Made by a program: the position numbers and the translations under genes. Below the pieces are notes generated by a model. The model was given only the letters and a program-made list of their open reading frames with translations. It was not told the origin of the DNA and searched no databases. A stretch of DNA of 64,000 bases from Streptomyces albospinus (GTDB lineage: Bacteria; Actinomycetota; Actinomycetes; Streptomycetales; Streptomycetaceae), in contig NZ_BMRP01000013.1 of assembly GCF_014648695.1 (NCBI RefSeq), positions 155,171 through 219,170 of the forward strand, in the 5' to 3' direction. This document shows, piece after piece, positions 25,858 to 33,312 of this stretch. Numbering within the stretch: the first letter of the stretch is position 1; each line of letters begins with the position of its first letter.

Positions 25858-25911
25858 CCGGATTTCAGCGTTCCCGCAGGAACCAGTGTCAGTGATCATG
25901 AGGAACCTACA
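25858..25911 (+). repeat. Element 1 right end
   Basis: Read inward from 25911 the tip is TGTAGGTTCC, with CTGACACTGG starting 20 bp in. The stretch GCGTTCCCGCAGGAACCAGTG is matched by GCGTTTCCGCAGAAGCCAGTG at the element 2 right end, showing that both are equivalent ends of sibling elements. Confidence 0.75.
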
Positions 25912-25915
25912 GTCA

Positions 25916-25993
25916 TCTAGGATCCGCGACTTCGTTAGCAATAAAGGCGGTCAGTTAGCAGTGGATTAGCAAATCCGCGCCCTTGTTAACAAC
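25916..25993 (+). repeat. Element 2 left end with four TnsB-site-like repeats
   Basis: TTAGCAAT at 25935, TTAGCAGT at 25955, TTAGCAAA at 25966 and TTAACAAC at 25986: four repeats spaced 20, 11 and 20 bp, exactly the layout of element 1, but with A instead of G at the third base of every repeat. Confidence 0.75.
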
Positions 25994-26076
25994 GACAACG
26001 TTCAGCAGCGATCCGCGCCGGGCCTCTTTCGATCGTCACTGGGCGCGTGCTGCTCGTACTTCGTACCGTCTCCAGC

Positions 26077-26160
26077 ATGGCAGTACGGAGCACGGGCAGC
26101 GCCCGTCGGACGCGCAAGGTTCCAACGGCATCGATCCGGTACCACACCGCCCAGAAGCCG
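26077..26160 (+). pseudogene. tnsA N-terminal remnant of element 2
   Basis: The frame MAVRSTGSARRTRKVP then ASIRYHT matches the start of the element 1 TnsA (MAVRRAGGARSRRKVP, VSIRYDD) and sits at the same distance from the element tip. Similarity fades after about 28 codons; the following DNA to about 26280 shows only faint resemblance and the endonuclease core is gone. The preceding hairpin is retained in altered form. Confidence 0.75.
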
Positions 26161-26282
26161 ACGGACAGCAGCCAGAGCATGAGACTGCTCCGGCTTACTC
26201 TCCGTCCAGTTTTCCTGCCTCCACGGCGGCCCTGCGCGGTTCCTTCCAGCGCAGCCGGCCTGGCGCGTGGGGCGGTTGCGGC

Positions 26283-27332
26283 CTACTGATCTGTGACGGG
26301 CTTGAATTTAAAACCTGTCGCCCGATAATCGCTGCCGACGTCGTCCCTCATGTAGATCCCGTCACTATCACCGCTATAGCGGTAGTTCAGTGAACTCTGG
26401 AGCCTCTCGAGGATGGCGGCCTCGTCCTGCATGTTCTGTGTTGCGCAGGTGCGGTGGGTGGTGAGTTGGGTGTCGCGGAAGAAGAGGTGGGGGCCGTTGA
26501 AGAAGACTTTGGCGGTGAAGTCGTTGCAGCCGAGCTTGCCGGTGACGGTGCCGTCGCGATGGAATGTGAAGGAGGTGTCCTTGGCGGACTTGATCTTGTC
26601 GCTGCTGTCGTAGACCATCCACTCGCTCACTTGGAACTTGGTGTCGAAGATGCTCGGGTCTCTGACGATGGCGAGGGTGGCTACGTCACCGTGCTCGTTC
26701 CGCAGTTGCGGCAACGAGCCGGGAGGCGGCCCTCCGACTTCCTGCGGCAGTCTCTTCTCGGTGATCTTCAGCTGGCCTCGGTGGAAGAACTTCTTGACCT
26801 TCGCCTCGAAATCCCTCAGCTCCGGGCTCCGTTGTGCGAGGCCCTCGACTGTCGGCTGCTGCGCATCCGGACCCGTGGAACTCGCGAAGTCCTTCTGCTG
26901 CTTGTCCGGCGTCGGGCATGCGGTCGTCTCGTCGGGCGAAGCAGGCGCCGCCGTAGGAGGGGGCAGCGCCGGGAGGCCTTCGCCCAACGTCACTGTGGTC
27001 GCTTCCAGTTCGGCTTTGATTCGAAACGGCGTGCAGCCGTAATCCCCCGCAACCGTCCCGTCGTCACGGAACTCCACCCACGGGCTGGCATTCGGGGGCT
27101 TATGCACCTCTTGCCCGTCCACCGTAAGCGTGCCTTCGTCGAAGGTCCAGATCCCACCGAACAGCCTGCCTCCGGGACCTCCCGGCCCCTTCTTCGTGAG
27201 GGAAGCGGATGCCGTAACACCCCCGCTCCGGCCGCCCTCACCGCCTGAGGCCGCCCCACACGCCGAGACCCCGCCGCACGCCAGCGCTATCCCAGCGACG
27301 ACCCCCGCAACCCGTCTTAAAGAAATCATCAT
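26283..27332 (-). CDS. META-domain (HslJ-like) lipoprotein, cargo of element 2
   Basis: A 349-residue exported lipoprotein. The signal (MMISLRRVAGVVAGIALAC) leads to a lipobox around GVSAC near residue 25. Two META/HslJ-type beta domains follow, each with the family pattern of a FxxDGTVxGxxGC core: ASPWVEFRDDGTVAGDYGC near residue 85 and SFTFHRDGTVTGKLGCNDF near 250. META proteins are linked to heat or antibiotic tolerance elsewhere; role here unknown. Start at 27332 is chosen over an in-frame GTG at 27353 because it directly precedes the signal peptide. A TTA codon is the fifth codon. It lies wholly inside element 2 in the opposite orientation to tns genes. Confidence 0.82.
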   Translation of the reverse strand: MMISLRRVAGVVAGIALACGGVSACGAASGGEGGRSGGVTASASLTKKGPGGPGGRLFGGIWTFDEGTLTVDGQEVHKPPNASPWVEFRDDGTVAGDYGCTPFRIKAELEATTVTLGEGLPALPPPTAAPASPDETTACPTPDKQQKDFASSTGPDAQQPTVEGLAQRSPELRDFEAKVKKFFHRGQLKITEKRLPQEVGGPPPGSLPQLRNEHGDVATLAIVRDPSIFDTKFQVSEWMVYDSSDKIKSAKDTSFTFHRDGTVTGKLGCNDFTAKVFFNGPHLFFRDTQLTTHRTCATQNMQDEAAILERLQSSLNYRYSGDSDGIYMRDDVGSDYRATGFKFKPVTDQ

Positions 27333-27535
27333 GCCTACCCAAACGCCTTTCACGGAACTGCAGTTCCACCGCCTGCGGTTGACAACTCAGGCGTGTGCAA
27401 CAGCAGATGACTGATCCGCTCCACCCCGTAGGACACGGTCCAAAGAACGTTGGCACCTCACTCGCTGTCACCAGCTCGACGGCGTAGGGCCGCCGATTGC
27501 TCACCATCGGCCAGTACCGTCACTGCTCACTGCCC

Positions 27536-27589
27536 CCGGATTCCGGCGTTTCCGCAGAAGCCAGTGCTAACGAAATCTCGGACCCTACA
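27536..27589 (+). repeat. Element 2 right end
   Basis: Read inward the tip is TGTAGGGTCCGAGATTTCG followed at position 20 by TTAGCACTGG, pairing with the left tip of element 2 (TCTAGGATCCGCGACTTCG, TTAGCA). Further TGAGCA repeats lie inward, around 27500-27530. Confidence 0.75.
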
Positions 27590-27597
27590 CCCCGGCG
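27590..27597. repeat. Right flanking copy of island direct repeat
   Basis: CCCCGGCG directly after the element 2 tip, identical to 20173-20180. Removing one copy plus the island restores gap stop, CCCCGGCG, GACCGCC as the presumed empty site. Confidence 0.65.
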
Positions 27598-27616
27598 GAC
27601 CGCCACCTCCGGCGTC

Positions 27617-27696
27617 CCGGCAGGCGGGGCGGCGGTCGGGCGGCGACCGATGCCGTTCGGTGTCGGCTGCCGCCCCACTGCCGCCCCGCCTGCCGG
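27617..27696. terminator. Convergent terminator, probably the original gap terminator
   Basis: Perfect 17-bp arms CCGGCAGGCGGGGCGGC and GCCGCCCCGCCTGCCGG with a 46-nt loop that contains a smaller hairpin. It lies between the presumed empty site and the stop of the convergent MFS gene, so it likely served gap before the island inserted. Confidence 0.6.
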
Positions 27697-27706
27697 CGTT
27701 CCCGGA

Positions 27707-28924
27707 TCAGTACGCCGCGCGCTCGCGGTGCGGGAGCAGACCGACGACCAGGCCGAGGAACCCGGCCGAGGCGCCGAGCGCGACGACAGCCGACCAGCCG
27801 GAAGCGGTCCAGACGACCGAACCGGCCAGTGAGCCCGCCGCGATGCCCGAGAAGCGGAAGGTGAAGTACACGGTGTTCAGCCGGTTGTGCAGGCCGGGCG
27901 GGAGGGCGAACAGCACGGTCTGACTGACGGTCTGGCTGCCCCAGGCCCCGACGTCGAGCAGCACCACCCCCGCCACCAGCCAGACCGGCGACGTACCGCC
28001 GGGCAGCAGCGCGAGCCAGCCCGCGATCACCAGCGTGATCAGGACGGCCAGGCCCCTTGCCCGGCCTTGGCGGTCGGCCATCCGGCCGGCCCACGGAGAC
28101 ACCAGCGCGCTGGCCGCCGCGACCAGTCCGAACAGCCCGATCCGGCTGGTGCCGTAGTGATATCGGTCGGCCAGCAGGAACGTCAGCGTGGTCCAGAAGG
28201 CGCCGAACGCGACGCCGACCAGGGCGCCCGACCAGACCACCCGCGCCACCAGCGGCTGCGCGGCCAGCCGGGGCAGCGAGGCGAGGCAGGCACGGTAGCC
28301 GCCGGACGCGCCCGGAGCCGGGGCCGGCGGCAGGTACCGGCGCAGGGCGAGAGCCAGGACGAGCGTGAGCACGCAGGAGACGGCGTACACACCGCGCCAG
28401 CCGAGCAGGGTGGCCAGCGCGCCGGAGTAGGCCCGCGAGGCGAGTACGCCGACGAGCAGCCCCGCCTGCACGGTGCCCACGACCCGCCCCCGTGCCGCCC
28501 CTCGCTCCTCGGACAGTGCCACGGCCAGCGGCGTGACCAACTGCGGGACGGGCGACAGCAGTCCGACCGCGAACCCGGCGGCGATCAGGAGCCACGCCGT
28601 GGGCGCCAGCGCACTCGCCGCGAGCGCGAGCGCGGAACTCGCGGTGAGGACCAGGATCAGCCGGCGGCGGTCGTGGCTGTCCCCGGCCGGCACCAGCAGC
28701 AGGATGCCCGCGGCGTAGCCGAGTTGGGTGGCCGTGGGTACGGCGCCCAGCAGGCCGGGCGCGGCCGACAGCGAGGTGGCGATCTTCTGGAGCAGGGGCT
28801 GGCTCAGGTAGACGTTGGCGGCGGTCACCGCGCTGGCGACCGCCAGTACGGGCACCTGGAAACGCGGATGCCGCCCGGCCCGCGACCCGTGTCGCGCTGC
28901 GGGAACGAAAGGGAAGTGACGCAT
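27707..28924 (-). CDS. MFS transporter (drug efflux type)
   Basis: A 405-residue major facilitator with 12 predicted helices. The N-half shows ANVYLSQPLLQKIATSL, GYAAGILLLVPAGDSHDRRR (loop 2-3 signature with charged DRRR) and SPVPQLVTPLAVAL, typical of the Bcr/YnfM-like branch of exporters. The second half repeats the pattern (SPWAGRMADRQGRARGL). The ATG at 28924 is chosen because the first helix starts 20 residues in. It is divergent from an AraC-type regulator, which probably controls it. Substrate unknown. Confidence 0.9.
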   Translation of the reverse strand: MRHFPFVPAARHGSRAGRHPRFQVPVLAVASAVTAANVYLSQPLLQKIATSLSAAPGLLGAVPTATQLGYAAGILLLVPAGDSHDRRRLILVLTASSALALAASALAPTAWLLIAAGFAVGLLSPVPQLVTPLAVALSEERGAARGRVVGTVQAGLLVGVLASRAYSGALATLLGWRGVYAVSCVLTLVLALALRRYLPPAPAPGASGGYRACLASLPRLAAQPLVARVVWSGALVGVAFGAFWTTLTFLLADRYHYGTSRIGLFGLVAAASALVSPWAGRMADRQGRARGLAVLITLVIAGWLALLPGGTSPVWLVAGVVLLDVGAWGSQTVSQTVLFALPPGLHNRLNTVYFTFRFSGIAAGSLAGSVVWTASGWSAVVALGASAGFLGLVVGLLPHRERAAY

Positions 28925-28994
28925 GCGGCCGAGGCTATGAAGGCGCTGCGTGGCAGACTTTCGCCGTACCGCCAGGTGATGTCGAGAGTGCGCC

Positions 28995-29768
28995 ATGTTC
29001 GGGAAGAGCGAGAATCGGGACGACTATCAGGACGTGCCCCGACCGGTGGCGGCGATGGCCCGCGACCTCCCCGACGGCCACCACATCCCGCCGCATTCCC
29101 ACCGGCGCGCCCAGCTGATCTACGGCACGTCCGGCGCCATCACGGTGGGCACCGCGCATGGGACCTGGGTGGTACCGGCCAGCAGGGCGGCGTGGGTACC
29201 CCCGGGCCTCACCCATGAGATGACCTGCGCCGGACCGGTCGCCATGCGGACCCTCTACATCGCCGGGGACGCCGCCGCCGGTCTGCCCGGGACGCCCACC
29301 GTCGTATCGGTTTCCCCGCTGCTGCGCGAGCTGATCGACGAGGCGACACGACTGCCGGTGGAGTACCGGACCGGCGGCCGGGACGGCCTGGTCATGGAGC
29401 TGCTGCTCCGGGAACTCACCCCGCGCCCCGTCCGGGCCCTGCACCTGCCGGCCCCGGACGACCCCCGGCTCGCGGACCTGTGCCGGGAGATCCGGCGCGC
29501 GCCGGAACACCGGTGGACGACCGAACAGGCCGCGGCCCAGGCGCACTTGAGCCCCCGTAGCCTTCAGCGCCACTTCGCCGCCGCGACCGGGATGAGCCTG
29601 GCCCACTGGGTGCAGCAGGCGAAGCTGGTGCACGCGGTGGCACTGCTGGCGAAGGGCGTTCCCGTCACCACCGTCGCCCTGCGCGTCGGCTATGCCACCC
29701 CCAGCGCCTTCACCGCCATGTTCCGCCGCGCCCTCGGCACCACCCCCACGCGCTACTTCACCCCCTGA
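28995..29768 (+). CDS. AraC family transcriptional regulator
   Basis: A 257-residue regulator. The N-terminal cupin-like sensing domain includes PPHSHRRAQLIYGTSG and WVVPASRAAWVPPGLTH; the C-terminal double HTH spans about residues 165-255: TTEQAAAQAHLSPRSLQRHF and VALRVGYATPSAFTAMFRRALGTTP with the usual final HTH loop. This branch often regulates a neighbouring exporter in response to a small molecule; the divergent MFS gene, 70 bp away, fits. The ATG at 28995 is inferred from domain onset; RBS is weak. Confidence 0.9.
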   Translation: MFGKSENRDDYQDVPRPVAAMARDLPDGHHIPPHSHRRAQLIYGTSGAITVGTAHGTWVVPASRAAWVPPGLTHEMTCAGPVAMRTLYIAGDAAAGLPGTPTVVSVSPLLRELIDEATRLPVEYRTGGRDGLVMELLLRELTPRPVRALHLPAPDDPRLADLCREIRRAPEHRWTTEQAAAQAHLSPRSLQRHFAAATGMSLAHWVQQAKLVHAVALLAKGVPVTTVALRVGYATPSAFTAMFRRALGTTPTRYFTP

Positions 29769-29793
29769 CCGGCCGCACCGGCCCGCGCGGTGC

Positions 29794-31065
29794 TCACGCC
29801 CCCGGCGCTGCCCCGCGGTCCGTGGGCGGGGGAGACGCGGGCGCGTCGGAGGTTTCGGGAGTCCCGGACGATTCGGGGGTGAGGCTGAGGGTGGCCAGTG
29901 CCCCGCCGTCGGGGAGGTTGTCGAAGCGGACCCGGGCGCCGAGGACGCGGGCCTGGCCGACGACGATGGTCAGGCCGAGCCCGAGACCCGTGCCGCGTGC
30001 GCCGGTACGGAACCGCCGGGGGCCCTGCGTCAGAAGGTCGGCCGGGAAGCCGGGGCCGTGGTCGCGCACCCGGACGGTGGCCCCGTCCACCTGCACCTCC
30101 ACGGGCGGGGCCGCGTGACGGTAGGCATTGGCGACCAGGTTCGCCAGGATCCGCTCGGCCCGCCGGGGATCGGTGCGCACCGTGGCGTCCTCGTGCACCA
30201 CGACCTCGGCGTCCCGGCCCGTCTGCCCAACCGCCCTGCGCGCCAGGGCACTTACCCGGACGTCCTCGCACTGCGCCTGCTCGACGCCGGGCACGTCCAG
30301 GCGCGCGACCTCCAGTACGTCCTCCACCAGGTCGCGCAGTGCCGCGGCAGAGGCGGTGACCAGTTCCGTGGGCCGGCCGGGCGGCAGCAGACCGGCGGCG
30401 GTGACCATTCCGGCCACCGGTGTGCGCAGTTCATGGGCGATGTCCGCGGTGACCCGGCGCTCCGCCTCCAGACGGTCGTTGAGGGCATCGGCCATGGCGT
30501 TCACGGCGGCGCCGAGCCGAGCGATCTCATCGTTCCCCGCAGCCGGTACACGGGCCGTCAGATCACCGTCGGCGATCTGCTGCGCGGTCCGTACCGACGC
30601 ACCGATCCGCCGCCCGACACCGGCCGCCGCCACGACGCCCGCCACACAGCCGAGCACGGTGGTCGCGGCGCCCGAACCCATCAGCACCCCGTCGAGGTCG
30701 GCCAGCGCCCGTACCTGGGGGGCGTAGGAGCGCCGTACGGCGATGATGCTGTCGCCGTGCCGCGCGGCGGCCCACAGCACCGGCCCGGCGGTGCCTCCGC
30801 GGTTCTCAAGGTACGTGGCGCGTACCGGACGCTGCGTCACCGCGGTGCGCAGTGCGGCGGGCAGGTCCGGGGGGTCGATCAGGGCCGTGGTGCTGGTGCC
30901 GGTGGCGGCGTCCGACAGTGCGTCCAGCAGCACCGCGTCGACCGTCTCACCCGCGGCCTTGCGCTGGTTCTGGGCGGTGCGGTGATGCACCAGGAACCCG
31001 ATGACGGTGGCGGCGAGCGCGGTGGTCAGCGCGATCACCAGCGCGGTCCTGGTCCGAAGGCCCAT
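29794..31065 (-). CDS. Two-component sensor histidine kinase
   Basis: A 423-residue membrane kinase. First helix LVIALTTALAATVIGFLVH, an extracytoplasmic loop of about 110 residues, second helix around 145 (TTVLGCVAGVVAAAGVG), then a HAMP (RRIGASVRTAQQIADGDLTAR), HisKA with ADIAHELRTPVAGM (phospho-His), and an HATPase with LANLVANAYRHA (N box), VRDHGPGFP and GTGLGLGLTIV. It ends in a Pro/Ser-rich tail. No response regulator gene is adjacent; upstream are a 42-codon ORF and a lipoprotein gene on the same strand. In CseABC-type operons a lipoprotein precedes regulator and kinase, so a regulator may have been lost here. Confidence 0.9.
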   Translation of the reverse strand: MGLRTRTALVIALTTALAATVIGFLVHHRTAQNQRKAAGETVDAVLLDALSDAATGTSTTALIDPPDLPAALRTAVTQRPVRATYLENRGGTAGPVLWAAARHGDSIIAVRRSYAPQVRALADLDGVLMGSGAATTVLGCVAGVVAAAGVGRRIGASVRTAQQIADGDLTARVPAAGNDEIARLGAAVNAMADALNDRLEAERRVTADIAHELRTPVAGMVTAAGLLPPGRPTELVTASAAALRDLVEDVLEVARLDVPGVEQAQCEDVRVSALARRAVGQTGRDAEVVVHEDATVRTDPRRAERILANLVANAYRHAAPPVEVQVDGATVRVRDHGPGFPADLLTQGPRRFRTGARGTGLGLGLTIVVGQARVLGARVRFDNLPDGGALATLSLTPESSGTPETSDAPASPPPTDRGAAPGA

Positions 31066-31070
31066 GGTGC

Positions 31071-31199
31071 TCAGCGCTCTTCCCGGTGCGCCGGCAGGCC
31101 GGCCCCGTTCGGCCGCCGGACCGCCCCGTCGCCTCCGGGCAAGGCGCCGCGGACTCCGCGGCACGGAGCGGGTGTCCAGGCGGCGGGGGCATCGGTCAT
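31071..31199 (-). CDS. Short coupled ORF between lipoprotein and kinase genes
   Basis: A 42-codon frame beginning MTDAPAAW and ending AHREER. Its ATG overlaps the lipoprotein stop (ATGA) and its stop lies 5 bp before the kinase start, exactly the spacing expected of a real middle gene. No family is recognisable; composition is Pro/Arg/Gly-rich. It could be the relic of a response regulator gene after deletion or a ribosome-relay peptide. Coding status is uncertain. Confidence 0.35.
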   Translation of the reverse strand: MTDAPAAWTPAPCRGVRGALPGGDGAVRRPNGAGLPAHREER

Positions 31200-31666
31200 C
31201 GTGCGGGTTCCCAGGGCCCGGGGACGGCCAGGCGCACCTCACGCAGCCGGGCCGCCTGTTCGGCGGGCAGGCCCGAGGAACGCACCGTGGCCCGGGAGTA
31301 GTACGCGACCCGGTCATGCTGCGTCAGGCCGGTCAGCTCCACCGTCGCCGGAAACCCCGACGCCCCGCAGCCGGGCAGGCACCATTTACCACCGACCCGG
31401 CCGGTGGCGACGGCCTTGGTCTCGCCCCAGGAACGCCAGCTCAGCCGGGACAGCGACGTGTGCCGGGTGAGGGTGAAATGCGCCGGCCTGCCCAGCGGTT
31501 GCCCCATGGCGTCCGCGACATACACCGGACCGTGCTGCTCGGCGGGCGTGGGGACCGGGCCCTCGACGTGCAGCCGGGGCGGCTCCCCGCACCCGGTCGC
31601 CACCGCGACCACCAGGGCCGCCGCCAGGGCGAGTCCGGCCGGCGCCCGGGGTATCCGCTCGCCCAC
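31196..31666 (-). CDS. Lipoprotein upstream of sensor kinase
   Basis: A 156-residue exported lipoprotein. Signal helix LALAAALVVAVATGCG with lipobox ATGC near residue 26. The mature part has ADAMGQPLGRPAHFTLTRH and CLPGCGASGFPATVELTGL, with two cysteines that may pair. I chose the GTG at 31666, 6 bp after AAAGGG, rather than the GTG at 31687. It is first in the operon with the mini-ORF and histidine kinase; by analogy with CseA it may modulate the kinase at the membrane surface. That role is inference. Confidence 0.72.
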   Translation of the reverse strand: MGERIPRAPAGLALAAALVVAVATGCGEPPRLHVEGPVPTPAEQHGPVYVADAMGQPLGRPAHFTLTRHTSLSRLSWRSWGETKAVATGRVGGKWCLPGCGASGFPATVELTGLTQHDRVAYYSRATVRSSGLPAEQAARLREVRLAVPGPWEPAR

Positions 31667-31812
31667 GAGGCGCCCTTTCTGCCGCACGAGAACCGGAGCA
31701 CGGTGAACCCCTCACCGGCCCCGGCATCATACATTCCGGCTTTTCCCGCATACCGATTCATGCTGCACACGTCTCCTTCTCCGGACCGCATTCCATGCCG
31801 CGGTCCGCCCCC

Positions 31813-32616
31813 TCATTCGCCGAGGAACTCCGTGACCAGCCGGCCGGCTTCCTCGCGGCATTCTTCGAAATACGCGTGCCGGGCACCCGGGAAAAGGTGC
31901 GTTCTGGAATCGGGGATGCGGGCGGCGAGCAGGGGCAGGTTGTCCGGCGGAGTGAGCCGGTCCTGGTCGCCGTGCAGGATCAGGGTGGGGGCGCCGATGA
32001 GGGGCAGCGCGTCCCAGGCATCGTGGCCGTTGCTGGCCACCAGGTGCCCGTGGCGGGCGTGCGGGGGCATCCCGGGGTCGCCGAGGGTCGGGTAGGGGCC
32101 GGGGTGGCCGGCGCGCCAGGCGGGGGAGTACATCAGGTCGATCAGGGCCCGGCGCCCGGCCTCCGGGTCGGCCTGGGCCAGCGAGCGCCGTACGGCGGCG
32201 TCGCGTTCGACGGCGTGCGGACCGCCCGGAGAGGTGCAGCCCAGGACGAGGCGCCGGACCCGCCGCGGGTGGCGCGCGGCGACCCACTGGGCGACCCGGC
32301 CGCCCATGGACGTCCCGTAGACATCGGCCTGCCCGACACCCGACGCGTCCAGCACCGCGATGACGTCCTCCGCGAACTGCCGGGTGGAATAGCCGACTCG
32401 GGGCCTGTCGCTGTTGCCGGTGCCGCGGTAGTCCAGGGTGATCGTGGCGTGCGTGGTGTGGAAGTCCGCGCGGATCGGGTCCCACCAGTGGTGGTTGTTG
32501 GCCTGGCCCTGGAGGAGTACGAGCGGACGTCCCGCTCCCTGGCGCTGGTAGGCCAGCGCGGTGCCGTCGTCGGCGCGGGCGATGTGGTGAGCGTGCTGAG
32601 CGGTGTCGGCGTTCAT
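31813..32616 (-). CDS. Alpha/beta fold hydrolase
   Basis: A 267-residue hydrolase. Nucleophile elbow YGTSMGGRVAQW (Ser near residue 103), oxyanion strand LVLLQGQANNHHWW near 32, TLDYRGTGNSDRP, acid in LILHGDQDRLTP (Asp near 217) and His in PGARHAYFEE. This is the general epoxide hydrolase/haloperoxidase-like superfamily, often lactone or ester hydrolases; substrate cannot be stated. The ATG at 32616 starts the family domain. No clear operon partner. Confidence 0.88.
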   Translation of the reverse strand: MNADTAQHAHHIARADDGTALAYQRQGAGRPLVLLQGQANNHHWWDPIRADFHTTHATITLDYRGTGNSDRPRVGYSTRQFAEDVIAVLDASGVGQADVYGTSMGGRVAQWVAARHPRRVRRLVLGCTSPGGPHAVERDAAVRRSLAQADPEAGRRALIDLMYSPAWRAGHPGPYPTLGDPGMPPHARHGHLVASNGHDAWDALPLIGAPTLILHGDQDRLTPPDNLPLLAARIPDSRTHLFPGARHAYFEECREEAGRLVTEFLGE

Positions 32617-32841
32617 GGGCCTTCCTCGGAACGTGCCGGGGTCCTGCATCCGGTATCCAGGTCGAGGTCCATCTTCCCTGCCGTCCAGCCGAGTTGATCT
32701 GCCGGCCCGGACGGCTGAGCGCCCGGTTCCGCCGGGGAGCCGGGCCAGGTCCGCCCTGCCCTTCACCAGGTCCAAGGCGGCCAGGGCGTCGGCGAGTCGG
32801 ACATCGGCGTATGCGCCCGAGGCCGCCGTGACCGCCCTTCC

Positions 32842-33312
32842 TCACCCGCCGTTCCGCTGCACATCGTCCCGCATCGCGGCACGGAGTTCCGCGAACCTCT
32901 CCTCCCAGCGATCTCGCAGCTCCAGATAACTCTCCTCTCTGTGGAGAGAACCGCTTTCCACTACGTCACGGACATCCCTCAGGGCGCGAAAGGCCGCGGT
33001 GGAGGCATCGACGACCTCGGCCGGCGCCACCATGGCGACCTGGTAACGCAGTTCATAGGCATTCCCGTCGCGGAACGCTTCCCCTGCCATACGCGCCCGT
33101 TCCGCGGCAGGCGTCTCGGCGGACCTGGCCGCGATCCGGAGGTGATTTCTCGTCCGGGCCAACGCGGCGAGGTACTCGCCGTACAACTGCCGCCGCGCGA
33201 CCTGATCGCTCTCGTCACGGCTGCGCCGTGCCCTGACCCGGTCGGCCGTCAGCGTCGACGCGATCCCGATCAGGGCGCCCAGTAGCGTACTTGCCAGAGA
33301 TCCCCAGTTCAT
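32842..33312 (-). CDS. Small membrane-anchored protein, unknown function
   Basis: A 156-residue protein with one N-terminal helix (WGSLASTLLGALIGIASTL) followed by a long charged helical region rich in Arg and Glu (DRVRARRSRDES, RARMAGEAFRDG, ELRDRWEERFAELRAAM), probably coiled-coil. Such signal-anchor plus coiled-coil proteins are common in Streptomyces and are usually hypothetical. Start at 33312 (MNWG). Neighbours give no functional hint. Confidence 0.7.
   Translation of the reverse strand: MNWGSLASTLLGALIGIASTLTADRVRARRSRDESDQVARRQLYGEYLAALARTRNHLRIAARSAETPAAERARMAGEAFRDGNAYELRYQVAMVAPAEVVDASTAAFRALRDVRDVVESGSLHREESYLELRDRWEERFAELRAAMRDDVQRNGG

Larger units (their letters stand above)
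20181..25911 (+). mobile_element. Tn7-like transposon, element 1 (tnsA-tnsB-tnsC fusion)
   Basis: A 5.7-kb element between TCTAGGATCC at 20181 and CCTACA at 25911; read inward both tips are TSTAGGNTCC-like and carry a (T/C)TGACA motif 20 bp in. It holds three overlapping genes in one direction: a TnsA endonuclease, a TnsB DDE transposase and a TnsC ATPase with a long C-terminal extension. There is no cargo and no separate tnsD, tnsE or CRISPR. The tnsA-proximal end faces gap, the same orientation as Tn7 at glmS. Lower GC and TTA codons contrast with flanking genes. Confidence 0.85.
25916..27589 (+). mobile_element. Decayed Tn7-like element 2, tandem to element 1
   Basis: A 1.67-kb unit starting TCTAGGATCCGCGACTTCG, identical over its first 19 bp to the left tip of element 1, and ending CCTACA at 27589, whose inverse is TGTAGGGTCCGAG. 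It keeps both ends and a stub of tnsA but has lost tnsB and tnsC, and carries one lipoprotein gene on the opposite strand. Only GTCA separates it from element 1. It may still be mobilisable in trans if a matching transposase exists. Confidence 0.78.

Noticed and set aside
25793..26076. CRISPR-like repeats or a guide-RNA region at the element junction (as in CRISPR-associated Tn7-like systems)
   Set aside because: The repeats are 6-8 bp transposase sites with 11-20 bp spacing, no Cas gene is present and no repeat-spacer array was found.
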